From Candidula unifasciata (Eukaryota > Mollusca > Gastropoda > Stylommatophora > Geomitridae): DNA of 64,000 nt. The position numbers were made by a program, and so were the translations under genes. Within the stretch, counting starts at the first letter, position 1, and each line of letters begins with the position of its first letter. The stretch covers positions 95,001 to 159,000 of the forward strand of contig CAJHNH020002435.1 of the NCBI GenBank assembly GCA_905116865.2. The letters are read 5' to 3'. Below are positions 15,201 through 29,500 of this stretch, one piece after another. Under the pieces are notes generated by a model. The model worked only from the letters and a program-made list of their open reading frames with translations. It was not told the DNA's origin and searched no databases.

Positions 15201-18200
15201 GTGGCGAACCTTTCATACATTTCCTCATGTTGTTGCGAACCTTTCATACATTTCCTCACGTTGTGGCGAACCTTTCATACATTTCCTCATGTTGTGGCGA
15301 ACCTTTCATACATTTCCTCATGTTGTGGCGACCCTTTCATACATTTCCTCATGTTGTGGCGAACCTTTCATACATTTCCTCCCGTTGTGGCGAACCTTTA
15401 TTACATTTCCTCACGTTGTGGTGACCATTTCATACATTTCCTTATGTTGTGGCGACCATTTCATACATTTCCTCATGTTGTGGCGACCCTTTCATACATT
15501 TCCTCATGTTGTGGCGACCCTTTCATACATTTCCTCATGTTGTGGCGACCCTTTCATACATTTCCTCATGTTGTGGCGACCATTTCATACATTTCCTCAT
15601 GTTGTAGTGACCCTTTTATACATTTCCTCATGTTGTGGCGACCCTTTCATTCATTTCTTCATGTTGTGGCGACCCTTTCATACATTTCCTCATGTTGTGG
15701 CGAGCCTTTCATACGTTTCCTCATGTGGTGGCGACCCCACAAACATAGTTATTTTCGTTATTACTTCATATCCTCAATGAATATTTGCTTTCCGATTGTC
15801 TTTGGCGACCTCTGTGAAAGGGTCCTTCGACCCAAAAAAAGGGTCGCGACCCACAGGTTGAGATCCGTTGTTCTAGTGGTTCAAGTCAACAGACGGAGAG
15901 CAAAGCATGGTTTAGACATTGACATTCGTAAAACAAATACTGCGACAATTAACGATGGAAATGCGCAACACACAGTGAACATCATAGCAGATGGAGAGAA
16001 TTTAAAACAAGTAACAGGTGTCTCATCCTAAAGGAGAAAACGAATGGCTAAAATATCTTCAGTACGATAGGAAACATACTTTACAGCAAGACAAATAAAC
16101 AACGCATTATAAATTAGAATCGTCAGTTGTCATGGATACTCAACTCTGCTGTGTGGTGCAGAAACTTCGACAGTTAAAACACAACTAGCAAATGCAACTT
16201 CGTCTCCAGAAATGTAAATATACAGACCAGGTCTTATTTCATGGAAACATAAACAATCATATACAGAAATTCTGAGAAAACTGCGAATGAAAAGAGAGGG
16301 ACTAAAACACACACACACACGCACGCACGCGCGCGCACGCGCGAACACACACATGCACACATACACACGCACACACACACACGCGCACACACACTCGCAC
16401 ACACACGCGCGCGCACACACATGTGCACTCACACACACACACTCACACATACACACACAGTTATAATATTTCGCCCCTATACCACTCTTTTAAAAACCAT
16501 CCTGGAGGGAAACGTAGAAGGCAAGAAAGAAAGAGGTAGACAAGGATATAAGTGGAAGGAGATCATCAAGCGATGTACGAACAGGAAGGAGCCTTAGAGA
16601 GTGCAATATAAAGACAAGAGACAGAGCGTTAGTGCTTTATTGCAGTCAACCTTCATTGCCGAGACAGCACTACATGGATTAACTGATGTGTCACAATAAA
16701 TTAAAGTATATAAACTGTTTTCTATACATTATATTAAAAAAGAACTCAAGCCTATAAAGTGTTTATAAAAAGACAAGTATAAATTGTTTTACGTTCCATA
16801 ACAAACTCACGCATGTAAACTATTTTATGCTTCAATACCTAATTCATAAACACTTATCTCTCACAAATAGGAACAATACTTGGAACTCTTGCAGCAATTG
16901 ATGGTGATATCTCTGCACCCAACAACGTTGTGTATTTCGAGTAAGTTTTATCACACAGGATCAAATATACGGTTGCATATTTGTGTGTTAGTTACTTAAT
17001 CGACTAGTTATCCTCATCCGGTATCGAACAAATCCATAAGCGCTCGGATCCCATCTTCAGTATTTCCCTCAGCATCTGGCGACTGATAACAAGAGCTCTG
17101 TGGTGGTTACCTCTTTGAATCCTAGGGGGTTAAGCATCACAGGCCCTATGGGTAGTAAAGAGAGACTAAAATCGACACATCATGCGTACATTCGGCTTCT
17201 AGGTAAGAACCTATGAACGTATGATGCGTTCCCTGGGACTCAAATAGTTACTATTCTTCCTTGGCTAATGTCTGTCTGTATGCTATTTATGTCTCGCGAC
17301 TCCTCTTTTAAAAATAAAGTTCTTGTAGTACTGACAAGGCTGCCGAATCACATCGTCTCTTGAATCATCTACTTGTCAGTTCTTCATGAGAGCAATGCTG
17401 ACAACCATGAATAGATGAACACATACATTTATGTGTACCACCTGGTTTGGAAGGATCTCTTCATCATTCATTTACATTAGTGGTTATCTTCAACCATGAT
17501 CAAGATTTATGTTTACAATTTGTTTCCCACTCATCATCACCATTACCATCACCGCCATCAACATTATCACAATCACCACCACCTTCAACTTTCACTTTTG
17601 CAGTTAAGCGTTGTGGAGTTGTGGGGGAGGAGGACAGGGTAGGGGGGAGGGGGGCAGGTTTGTTCCTAACATTTGAAGGACAGCACTGGCTGTTGTCATC
17701 CCACGCGGATGTAGACCTCTGCTGTCATCCCACGCGGATGTAGACCTCTGTTGTCATCCCACGCGGATGTAGACCTCTGTTGTCATGCCACGCGGATGTA
17801 GACCTCTGCTGTCATGCCACGCGGATGTAGACCTCTGCTGTCATGCCACGCGGATGTAGACCTCTGCTGTCATCCCACGCGGATGTAGACCTCTGTTGTA
17901 ATCCCACGCGGATGTAGATCTCTGTTGTCATCCCACGCGGATGTAGACCTCTGTTGTCACCCCACGCGGATGTAGACCTTTGTTGTCATCACTTCACTTT
18001 CTTTCGGGTCGCCTTGTTTTGATTTTACATCAGACCATGTTCAATGTAACACGTGTCTGCTAAAATGCTCAACCCTTTTACCTTCTATTTCTCAGTGAAT
18101 GTGATGCAAAGTTTTGTCTATACAGTAAGAGTCCCATTTTCACACCTTCAAACGTACTGGGCACGTAGGGCTAGACATATATTTTATAGAACAATCAGCA

Positions 18201-21186
18201 CTTCGTGGGTGAAGTGGTCAAGATCACACCGGTCGCTTTTACTTCCTAAGACTGCACCTTGTGTCGATTTTAGGCTGGGTTAACCTGGGAGCCAAGGTCA
18301 TTAAAGAAAAATAAGGCTTTTTTAGGACCTTAACCACGACCTTCTGATCGCAGGCGAGCGTTTAGCTGCTATACCACGGCGACTCACTTTGTCGCCAACG
18401 CCTGTCAGATAATATCATGTCTCATTCAATCACGGTTGATGAAGTTCAAAGTTCGATATAACTTTCTTACTGTCAGAGCTGATTGACGTTCAAAGCTCGG
18501 TATAACTTTCTGACTGACAGAACTGATTGAAGTTCAAAGTTCTGTATGATTTTCTGACTGACAGAACTGATTAAAGTTCAAACCCACTAGGACCGCACAA
18601 CGAGCGATATATACTCGGTGACACAAAGTGCCACTATTTAGATAAAATTACCCCAGCCCAAGTCCAAGATACCATGTTCAACCGTTAGATTACATTAGGG
18701 CTCCTGATGACTTTAAAATAAGGAAATCATAATAGGACAGCATCAGACTGCATACTTTTTAACTTTCTTTAAATGAAATACAAAAAGTAGTAAACATTTT
18801 GAACATATTTACAAATATAACATTGTTGTATCCGTTCATGAACTCTCGCGTGTATCTCGAGTGGGAGTCCTCATGGCTGGTTACATCTACGGAATTAAAA
18901 ATAGATAGAGAGAGAAAGATAAAAAAGAGACGAATGCTGACTAGCATAAGTCGACTCCTACGACATGCTTGTTGAGGAGGCAGTGGGTCTATTCTTGCTT
19001 TTCCCACAGTGGGAGTCGGGAACCCACAAGGGAACCTCTAAGGAAAGAAAAGAAGAACGAACGAATGAACTTTATTTGCAAAGGGATTTAAAAATTGGGC
19101 ACGCATGCTTGTTTTACATTCAGCCCTTCCAAGCAGTTATCTCTCGGACGGTAGTTACATCTTATATATCAAGTAGGGCTGTACCGAATATTCGCTTCGT
19201 AATCGCTTCGGGGCCGAATAGTGGACCTATTGACTATTCGGCATTCGGACCGAATACGAATAGTAGTTACCTTACACCCGCTTCTGCATAAACGGCCTTA
19301 ATACTGACAACATGGAACGATTGGTTTTGTTTAAGCTAATGCAGTTTCGTGCATTAAGTAAGCTGTCAGTGAAAAAGTTTAGTTACTTGTTATAATACTT
19401 AGGATCCTTTCATTTCTAGTTATTAGTTACCACAGACTGACAGAAGGATGCAAAACAAAAAAATGTTTTTAAATATTTACTGTTCTGTACGAATACTAAC
19501 TAGACATGGAAATAATATAAACTCCGGCCACATCCAAGTCGATAATATGAAAATGAAACGAACGGCAACATATAAGTACTTGGGTGCAAACTTCAACTGC
19601 TCTAACATGCTGAAAGAAGAAATACAATCTACAAATAAAGTATATTATGCCCTTCAACATCTGCTAAAGTCAAAGTGCTGTCTCGCAACACCAAGATAAA
19701 AAAATATAAAACGTTGATAAGACCAATATGGCTCTGAAATTTGTAGCAGAAATAAAAGAGACGAGGCCTTATTGCATGTTTTCGTAAACAGTCTTACGAC
19801 AAATCTTTGGACCCATCAAAGATGCTAACAGCGGTGAATGGAGAGTGAGAAGCAACAACGTAACACATAATCTGTTAAAACTCTAATGATCACTGGCATC
19901 ATGAGAGCTGACAGGCTAAAATGGTTGGGGCATTTTGAAAAAATGTCAGATGACAGAGATGAAAAACTGAATACACCTGAGAGAGGAGTGGGCGTAAACC
20001 ACGAGGCAGACAAAAAAGAAGTTTGAAAGATAATGTCCAGTCAGACCTGCAAACACATGGTATCACAAATTGTGAAGAGAAGGCCAGCCAGAGAGATGAA
20101 TGGAGACGAGTGATATCTGCAGCAGTAAACCTCGAGGGCTCAGAATGCTAAAGAAGGAGATGACTATTCTGTGCTACTTTATGTGAAGTAAAAGTTCAGC
20201 GTACATTTGATTTTTTAGATATACACTATTCGTATTCGTATTCGGCCGAAAAGTTGGTCCCGTTATTCGTATTCGGTCGAATAATGAATATCACTATTCG
20301 GTATAGCCCTAATATCAAGCATATTATATCATTGTGACAACATTCACTGTATAAATGTAAATAAGAAACACAAAAGCTTAGTGTCAAAAGATGATAAATG
20401 CATACCTTTAAATATTCATGCCAAAATACTAACACATCACAGACACAGGCAAGAAAAAGAAGAAGAAGAAAAAGTTAATAACAGAAACATAACTAATTTA
20501 GCGTCGACTTCATTCAGGGGTTCTGGCGGAGGTGCACAGGTGGGAACTGGAGGGGAGATTATCGTAACCCAACCCGGAGTGGCTGGCACTGTGATAACTT
20601 TCAACGTTTACGCCGTGGACCGTGGGATCAAACCGGGGCCTCTACGAAGTCCCACTCCCGCTGTTGTTAGTGTTCGCTTCACGGTATGTATAGTTCGCTA
20701 ATTTCATCATCATCATCCCAGTTGTCGTTCTCGTTTTCACCGAAACCACATTCATCGCTATCACCACCACTATCAGCATCATCATTATCGGAGTTGTCAA
20801 CAACATCCTCACCATAATTACTATCATCATCATCATCCTCATAATTAACACGATCATAGCACTCGTCGTCGACGTCGTCATCATCTTTTGCATCAATAGC
20901 GTTGTCCTCATGTCTTTCTAGTCGTCATAGTACTCGTTGTCGTCATAGTACTCGTCGTCGTCATAGTACTCGTCGTCGTCATAGTACTCGTTGTCGTCAT
21001 AGTACTCGTCGTCGTCATAGTACTCGTCGTCGTCATAGTACTCGTCGTCGTCATAGTACTCGTCGTCGTCATAGAACTCGTCGTTCGTCGTTGTCGTCGT
21101 CAGAGTACATATCGTCATCATCATCATCATCATCATCACCACTACCACCACCACTTAAACCAAACTCATTGTCGTCGTCATAATAC

Positions 21187-21220
<34 letters not shown>

Positions 21221-24200
21221 CAATATCATTGTCATCGTCATAGTACTCTTCCTAGTTTCATCATTATAACTACCATTAATACGATTGTCATTGTTGTCAT
21301 CATTATATTACTCGTCATAGTTGTCATAGTACTCGTCGTCGTTGTCATCATCTTCATCATTATCATTATCGTCATTAACATTATTGTCGTTGTCATAGTA
21401 AGTGTCGTCATTGTCATCATCGTCATCTTCATCATTATCATTAACATCATTGTCGTTGTCATAGTACTCGTCGTCGTTGTCATCATCTTCATCATTATCA
21501 TTATCGTCATTAACATTATTGTCGTTGTCATAGTAATCGTCGTCATTGTCATCATCGTCATCTTCATCATTATCATTACCATCATTGTCGTTGTCATAGT
21601 ACTCGTAGTCGTTGTCATCATCGTCATTATCATTATCGTAACATCATTGTCGTCGTAGTCATAGTATTCGTCGTCATCTTTGTCATTATCGTCTTCAACA
21701 TCATTGTCGTCATAATACTCGTCGTCGTTGTCATCATCATTATCATCAACATAGTGGTTGTCGTCGTCTTTGTATTCGTCATATTCCTCGTCGTGGTTAT
21801 GATCATTATCATCAACATAGTGGTTGTCGTCGTCTTTGTATTCGTCATATTCCTCGTCGTGGTTATGATCATTATCATCAACATAGTGGTTGTCGTCGTC
21901 TTTGTAGTCGTCGTATTCCTCGTCGTGGTTATCATCATTATCATCAACATAGTGGTTGTCGTCGTCTTTGTAGTTGTCATCAACATCACTGTTGTGTTAT
22001 AATCGTCGTCCTCCTTGCGTCATTGTGAAAAAACATCATCATCAGTATCATCCTGGGGCTCTTTCTAGAGTCGGCGATTATGCCAAGCTGTTTTGTGTGT
22101 GTGTCTGTTTCGTAAATGATCGATTTTATTACGTACTGATACTTTCCTAAGCGCTCTCGTCTGCTTGTATAGATCACATAAGGTGTATCCCAGCTCAAGT
22201 TCCACGCTAAAACAATCTAGATCAAAGTCTGTATTAACCCATTCACATAGCTTTTTGTGTGCTTTTCGTGATAACAATTTTGTCATGTAGTGATTGGAAC
22301 TCATTTGCAGTTGCGTAGGAAAGGGGAAAAGCGTGACAGCGGGTAGGGATTGCGGAGGTGCAGGTCACCCAGAGTACCATCACTGGGGCAGTGTGGGGTG
22401 TCAGAGTGGCAAAATAAGTGTTTTTAACATTAAAAACAAAGGTTGTGTGTATATGGATATGTGTGTGTTGGGGTATAAGCGGAAAATGTCCGCACCATGT
22501 ACCACCTGACCTTGCATACATGTAGAGGCAAGTCACAAGGACACAGAGAACGCACTAGACAACAAATTGAAAAGTACAAGAGAACAAACAAAGGAAACAA
22601 ACTTTACCGACAGAAAGAAATCCTCGTCACTTTGCGGTTACCTTGGTGAAACAGACAATGTGTGAATGTAGTCGATTTTGTGTTTCAGTTTAAAGGATTC
22701 ACTTATTTGCTTCACTGATGTAATTGTTACTGTATTATGTACCTGACGAGATACAGCGAAATATGCCAGGCGATAAATTGTGCAATCTATTGTTTGTGAC
22801 TTCTCCGAGCGCCCCCCCCCCCTCTCCCCCTTTACTGCAGCGAGGTACCGTCTTCAAATTCACAACGGGGAAACATTGTTTAAACCACACACACAAAATT
22901 TTTTTTTTAAACGCAAGGCTGAATAGACACCACAGGAACAGGTAAGTGCACCAAGGTACTTACTTAACCAGCAAGAACCCCAGCAAGTATTGTTTCAACG
23001 TATGGCCAACTTTTGGATTCTAATGCCATGTCAGTACTGCTGTATGGAGCGGAAATATTTAACACAGCTAGAGTAATTATTAATAAACCAAAAACATTCG
23101 GAATAGTTGGAGATAGATCGTAGGATAGAATCAATAATATTGACTTTGGGAGAGAACTAAACAAATTCCATTTAATCAAGAGGTAAAGAAAAAACGGCGT
23201 TGTTGCACAGAAAACACTTTGAGGAAACGTGACAACATTATAACTAGAATATCTTTGCACTGAAGCCCACATAGGCATAGACATAACTGTAGGAAAAAAC
23301 AGCAACATGGAAACGGGCGCTAGTGAGTGAAGATAAAAAAAAATAATAGGAAAGACCACTCGGTGACCCGGCTGCTTATTGGCTGGCCGGTAGACGACTT
23401 CGTCACCGATCGCGACAGTATTTTTAGTCGGTCTCCTTTGATCACATTAACACTGCAGGCGTCCTATTAGGGGCTAGTGGTGGCGTGTAAAGCTTAACCA
23501 CTTTATATGGCACACGTAACCTGGTCACAATTATAACCTGAAGCTTCCTCTTCAGAGATGCTGGTTGAACTTGACTCCTCTCCCCCTCCCCTCCCTTTGG
23601 CAGCGCACCTTACTACGATAAAATGACATGGGATGAGTTGCATGTATCATCAGAGAACAGGACGACTGAGCGTATGTTGGTTGAGGGTCTATGTTCCACT
23701 GGGGGATTAAGGGCAACAGAATAAGCACATCAACAACAATATCAACAACAACAAACACAGTATTACCTTAATCAATATCAAGAGTCAAATGTCGATTCTA
23801 CACTGCCTTAAAAAGTGATGCAAACAGGCATTACAGACAGAAAAAGCCATATTTATTCAGAAACAGTAATCTCTTGTCTGATTTATCAAGAGATTATTAA
23901 CTCACTGATCCTCTTAGTTTTTCAATAGTTTTCTCCAGAAAGGAGGAAAAAGAGGGTTGAGGCGGGAAACTATAGTTTTCCTACCATCTGAAAATCCACA
24001 TCTTGCATACATTTCAGCGTACTAGGATGCGAGGCCTCCTAACCACCTCACATGTCAACATTTGACAAATATGGCTATCACACGATTTTCTGCTCCCTTT
24101 AGACCAGTGGATTTAAACTTTTCCTCAGGTGGCGCCCCTGTATTATATTTGATAAAACCTCCCGTCCCCCTAACTTTAAAAAAAAAATGATGAAAAAGAG

Positions 24201-26503
24201 GACAACTGAAAAAATCCAAAACATCGATAAAAAGAACCTTGAGTAAAACATATATAAAATTTTAATTGAATATTGAAATGACATCATAGCACTCGGGACA
24301 CTCCAGAAAGCGACCCGTCCTCATCTTCAGCAGCGAGCGAAGAGTTCCAATTCCAATGGCACCAGCAACTGTCTGATTGTATATCCGTCTGGCTTTTTCT
24401 TTGAGTGTTGAGCATCGGCCAGATCCCCTGGTAACTTCTCGTAGCGCCATTCTCCTCAGACCGTAATGATCCATTTGTGCCTCCACACTGTTCACTCGCC
24501 CCCAAAGGCCTTTACAACATCTAGCTTGCCATATATTAATTTACCATTAAGTGGTGCAGCACCGGCAGTTTACCTGCCTGCTCATTTCCCAACACATCTG
24601 TATGACCTGGAGAAAAATCCCAAAACGGTACAGCCTAAGTGATGCATGCCTGTTTCTACCTTTCTCAACATGCCCTGTACGTCATACATCAAAGTGACAT
24701 ATATCATCACGCCTTGTCTTTCTTAAAATTAATAATACATAATTTTATTGTAACAAAGGTAAAGGTGAAGGTAAAATCGGGAGATGTGAACCAGCGTCAT
24801 TGCACAGGTTATAAACTGTAAGTGCTCTGCCACTAGTACGGACAGCTGATACGAAACTGTCGGCCTGTGTCGCCATCCGCACGCAACTCCGTAGCTACAG
24901 CGACGTTCCTCAATTTACCACAGAGTGTTAACTCTGGTACCCATTACTAGAGCCTGGGTAAAACCCGGGAACCGCCCGGTTTCGAACACCGGCCTTTATT
25001 GAAACAAGTATAAGTAGTCATTTTTGGAATCGCATGATGCCTCTTTAAGACGTGCTTGCACTGACCTTTGGAGGCGCGTCGTACACATTGAAAACCACTG
25101 CTCTAGACAACCTGTCAGGGATTAAAACCTAACGCTATCATTTATAATGATAATGCAACATAAACCAGGTTAATGACATTTGTCTTGGGCCATCTTATTG
25201 CAAAGACGGAAGAAACAGAAATCAGGTAGAAATGTTGCTAAAGAAGTTAATAATAATGAAAGGTAAACAGCATTTGACGTGTCGATAATAAAAGAGAGTG
25301 AATTAACGTCTGTCGAAAGGGAGAGAAATGTGGCAATCACGTTAATGGTTTATCACGTTAAAGGTTTCCTATAGATAATTACCTATCTTCCCGCATGACG
25401 TTAAACCAAATCACCCATCAAGTGCCGATTCGTGAATAAACAATATAAGTCTATAATGCGTTTCAAAAGTCGTGCTTCACACTTCAACAAATATCTAGAA
25501 AAATTAAAGGACGGAAAAATATGGATTTTATCGTGTAGCCTTAGATTTTCTATGCACCTATTATTTTGTAATTTATAACACGTCATTTGCTTAATTCTGG
25601 GCACGTAATTAACAAGGACAGCGCTTTCCGGTTGGTACCACATATCGAACAGACGACTGCTGATAACGGCCAAAGCTTTAACAATTAAAATCAACAACCT
25701 CTTCAAGCAGACGCAATTTATAGTAAATGTGAAGTTATCCTGGTAAGTCAGGTGACAAAGTTAACTTCCGGCGACTATACAAACACCATACATCAAAAGA
25801 AACCATTCGCTTTTCAGCTTGATTTATTCATTTGTGTGCTTCAATTTATGTTGATGTAACACCCTTACATGGACACTGGAAGGGAAAAGAAAACGAGGAA
25901 GACAGAATGAAACTATACGCAGAACCATCATCAGGGAAGGGTCAGTCGTGGGCCTAACAAACATCCAAGACCTGAAGCAGGAAGCCACGAACGGCCAGAC
26001 AGGAAGAGCTACGTCCTCTGCCCTACGCGTCTCCCTAGGTTCAAAAGGAAAGCCTAACTAACTCCGTAGAAACACAACTGACGAGACATCGCGAAATAAA
26101 CTGTGCAATGTATTGTTTGTGTCCGCATTATTTAAATTCTCTACGGTAAAACATTCGTTTAAATATCTAATTCCTTGTCACAATTGTTGTTTTATGCTCT
26201 TATTGTACATCGAAACAGTAATAATGCTGAGTACGTAAGCGTAATAAATCTGTTGGGGAAAAAAGTATAGTATCATAGGTCTCACGTGGCACTGATGTCA
26301 AATAAGTCATCTATGTACGTTTTACACACCCCCCCCCCCCAGCCGTGTCCAACACCTCCTCCACCACAACCGACACTGGCACCTACTGCAGCACCACCTG
26401 CCACAGCAGCACCAACAACGCCGAAACCAACGACAACTACAGCACCCAAGAAGTTCACCAGAACTGACAGTGTAAGTATTTTAATGTGGTCGTATTCACT
26501 TCT

Positions 26504-26557
<54 letters not shown>

Positions 26558-29500
26558 GAGTGTGTATGTGTGTGTGTGTTTGTATGTTTGTCTCTGCCTG
26601 TCTTTCTGTCTTTCTGACACATATATAAAACACTTTGAGAATATGCAAATGTATTAAGCAACACGTCTACCCCTAATAGAGAATATCACAGTGCCTTAAA
26701 AAATATATTATATATCTAGCTATAACATAACGACAGAAAACGGACACAAAGCAGGAGGAAGATGATAGGAGGGGTAGGAAGATGAAGAAGTAGCAGTAGG
26801 GAAAGAAGATATATAGATAGATGTGATAGCTAGTAGCTAGGTTTGTTCCAAACGTACTGGTTTTACCTTTTCTTTGGAGTAAACAAGGCAGGTCGAGGGA
26901 GGGATCATGAAACATGGACAACATATGGTCTCTACAAAACTGCCCAGGCTTACTATGGAAAGGATGAACTTCATCCCTGGCCTTAACTGGTCTCTGAAAC
27001 ACATTGTGAAAAGCTTTTCTTGACACGGGCGGAACCTGCTAGTCACACTCGCCATCGCCATGGGCTGTGAGGCTCATTCCACCTCATAGCGCAACACAAC
27101 ACTATCGTCTAGAAAGACGGAAAGGTGCCAATCAATCAGTCAGAGTAGAAATGTACACAAACTGGCAGAATTGGCGAGAAACCGAGCTTCGTGATGAACC
27201 AGTGATGATAGAGGCGTTCTGCAAAATGCTTGCTACATCGTGATAACGTCTTTCCTACCAATAGTACGCCGTTCTATGGCAGTGTAAAGCAGGATTGTTT
27301 TGACCCTAAAGCTTTTGCTAGATGCTACACACTTTGCAGGTTAGTGTGTTTGATTGTGTTCTCGACAACAAAACCTCTTATCACCTTGCCTAGGATTCAA
27401 ACTCGTCTCCGAATATGAGAATTTGAGTTCTAATCACTCGGCCAGATGCTGCTCAAATAATATCATACACAGAAAAAGATAGAAGGCTAACACCTCATAC
27501 TTAAATCACCCCCAGCATAAAAAAACAGTTCAAAACTTTTATTGAAATATGGATATACATATGATAGTACTAACGATTGACCATTTGAAACCGTTAACAT
27601 ACATAACGTATCATATCTCTTGACCCATTAGGGTCGTTGAGGTGTATTGATGAAAGCACTAGCACATAAAATGCCACATGTTTCTCTGTCTTCTGCTCGA
27701 TAAATAAGTATACGATAACTTAGTCCAGTCCATTTCTTGATGTTGTCATTCCAGTTTCTTCTTTGCCCTCCTCTTCTTCGACTACCACTTAATGTTAGTT
27801 AATCTGAGGACGAATCGCAAAGATGATTATCATAATATTTTTGTAGACTTCACCAATTGTTTAAAAAATATATATGTATTAAAAATATAAGAATTGTGCA
27901 CGTAACTGAGCAGCATTCGCCCGTTGTACACAATGTAACGTATTTACTTGAGGTCTGAGGTTTAAACAACGGATCAACATGATGGCACGCGGGTAGTAAC
28001 CAATAACTGCTCCGAAGTAGTCCAGCGCAGTGCAATGTCTCCGTAGAACTTGCGATGATCCTGCAAATATTTGGGTAGATTTTTAACTCCACGTTTTGCC
28101 TTGGGCAGCGCCGTTAGTCTACTCTTTTTGATGTCCAACTGCCAATGGATTATTTAGGTGCGCAACACAACACACGGACGTCAGATCTGATTACCCAAAG
28201 ACTAGGGGAAATTACTAGAAGGCCACGTGTACAGAAAAAATCCCAGCCTTCACCGGGGTTTCACCCCGGGACCTCTAGCACTCGAGACGGACACCATACC
28301 TCGAGACCATGGGGTCCCCTCAACATATTCACTTAATTCAGTCAAAGCATGAACACATTTCTCGATTGACGCCTTTTTAACAATGCTGTAGGCATGACAG
28401 ACTAACGTGACATTTATTTAAAAATATAGGCTGAACATTGTTCCACAGATTCTGAAAAAGAAAAAAGAAAAAAAAAATATTGCAATAGAAGGCAAAATGT
28501 GCAGGAAGTGATAACCACTCGCAGTGAGAAACCAAAACAGACTTTTCCCTCTATGGGTTAAAATTTCAAATGAATTTATCTCATGTTCTTTTTTTCCTCT
28601 ATTGGCTGCAGAAGTTCGGCATGATTTAAACTGAGAACAACTAGTAGCTTATGAGTCGCCTTAATATGTTAAAGAGAACACTGCTAGCTGTAAAAACTGC
28701 ACAGCCTACGTTCGACCTTAAAAGAACAGTTGACATGTTGTTGTATGATGTATGAGCTTGCGATACCTGTGCATTTCTGATTTTCATAAAATTCCAATAA
28801 ATCTATTTTTACCGGTCTCCAAAATGCCCAGCCCTGCCGCCCGACTACCCTGAGAATACTACATCCGTAATCCGGACTGGTCGGCTGTGTGGCTAAGTCG
28901 ATGCGAACGCTTCGTAATGCCGGGATGCCGGGTTCGATCCCAGCTGCGGGCCATGTGTCTTGCGTTGGTTTCGACAGTGGTATCAAGAAAGCCGACAGCC
29001 CAGAAAGCAATGGCAAACTACTGGACGTAAATTTGCTGAAAAACCACACAACATGCAAATGCTGTTGTGGTTGGATCTGCAACGTCCTATAAAGGAAACG
29101 CAACTAACCTAACCTAATCCGGACTGAACAGGAAAACCGCCCAGAAAAGGTTTATTTATGTTTGCCTTTGCCGTTTGGATTTTACTCGTGACTTGGTTTT
29201 GTGACCGATCCTGGTCCCTTTGACCAGACCAGTTCAGAAGAGCTACACACTATATTATAGCTAAAAGGCCGAGATGCGATCCTTTATAAACATTTATTTA
29301 GTTGCTTTGTACGACAGATTGTTAAAGGGTCAGTAAGTTTAATTCTTCCCCCACCCCAACACGGGGCATTGGCGGAGCACTCTATACTTGAATATATGTT
29401 GGCAGGACCCGAATCTTCCTTGGATTATAATCGCTGCTCTGCTGGGAGCTTTCATGCTGGGACTTCTGACTTATATGCTCTGGAGATATGGACGTCTCTG

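Noticed and set aside
14692..15736. CRISPR-like direct repeats
   Set aside because: There are no unique spacers; units are contiguous and the genome is eukaryotic.
14514..16031. 505-codon frame beginning with cadherin residues
   Set aside because: Only 14547-14673 is an exon; after the donor the frame reads through the 31-bp satellite and then a LINE fragment.
20902..22002. Ser/Arg-, Asp/Tyr-, Met/Thr- and Val-rich frames
   Set aside because: Triplet repeat translations.
28880..28960. Functional tRNA gene
   Set aside because: Boxes A and B are present but the cloverleaf does not close and the same head recurs with a constant body; it is a SINE.
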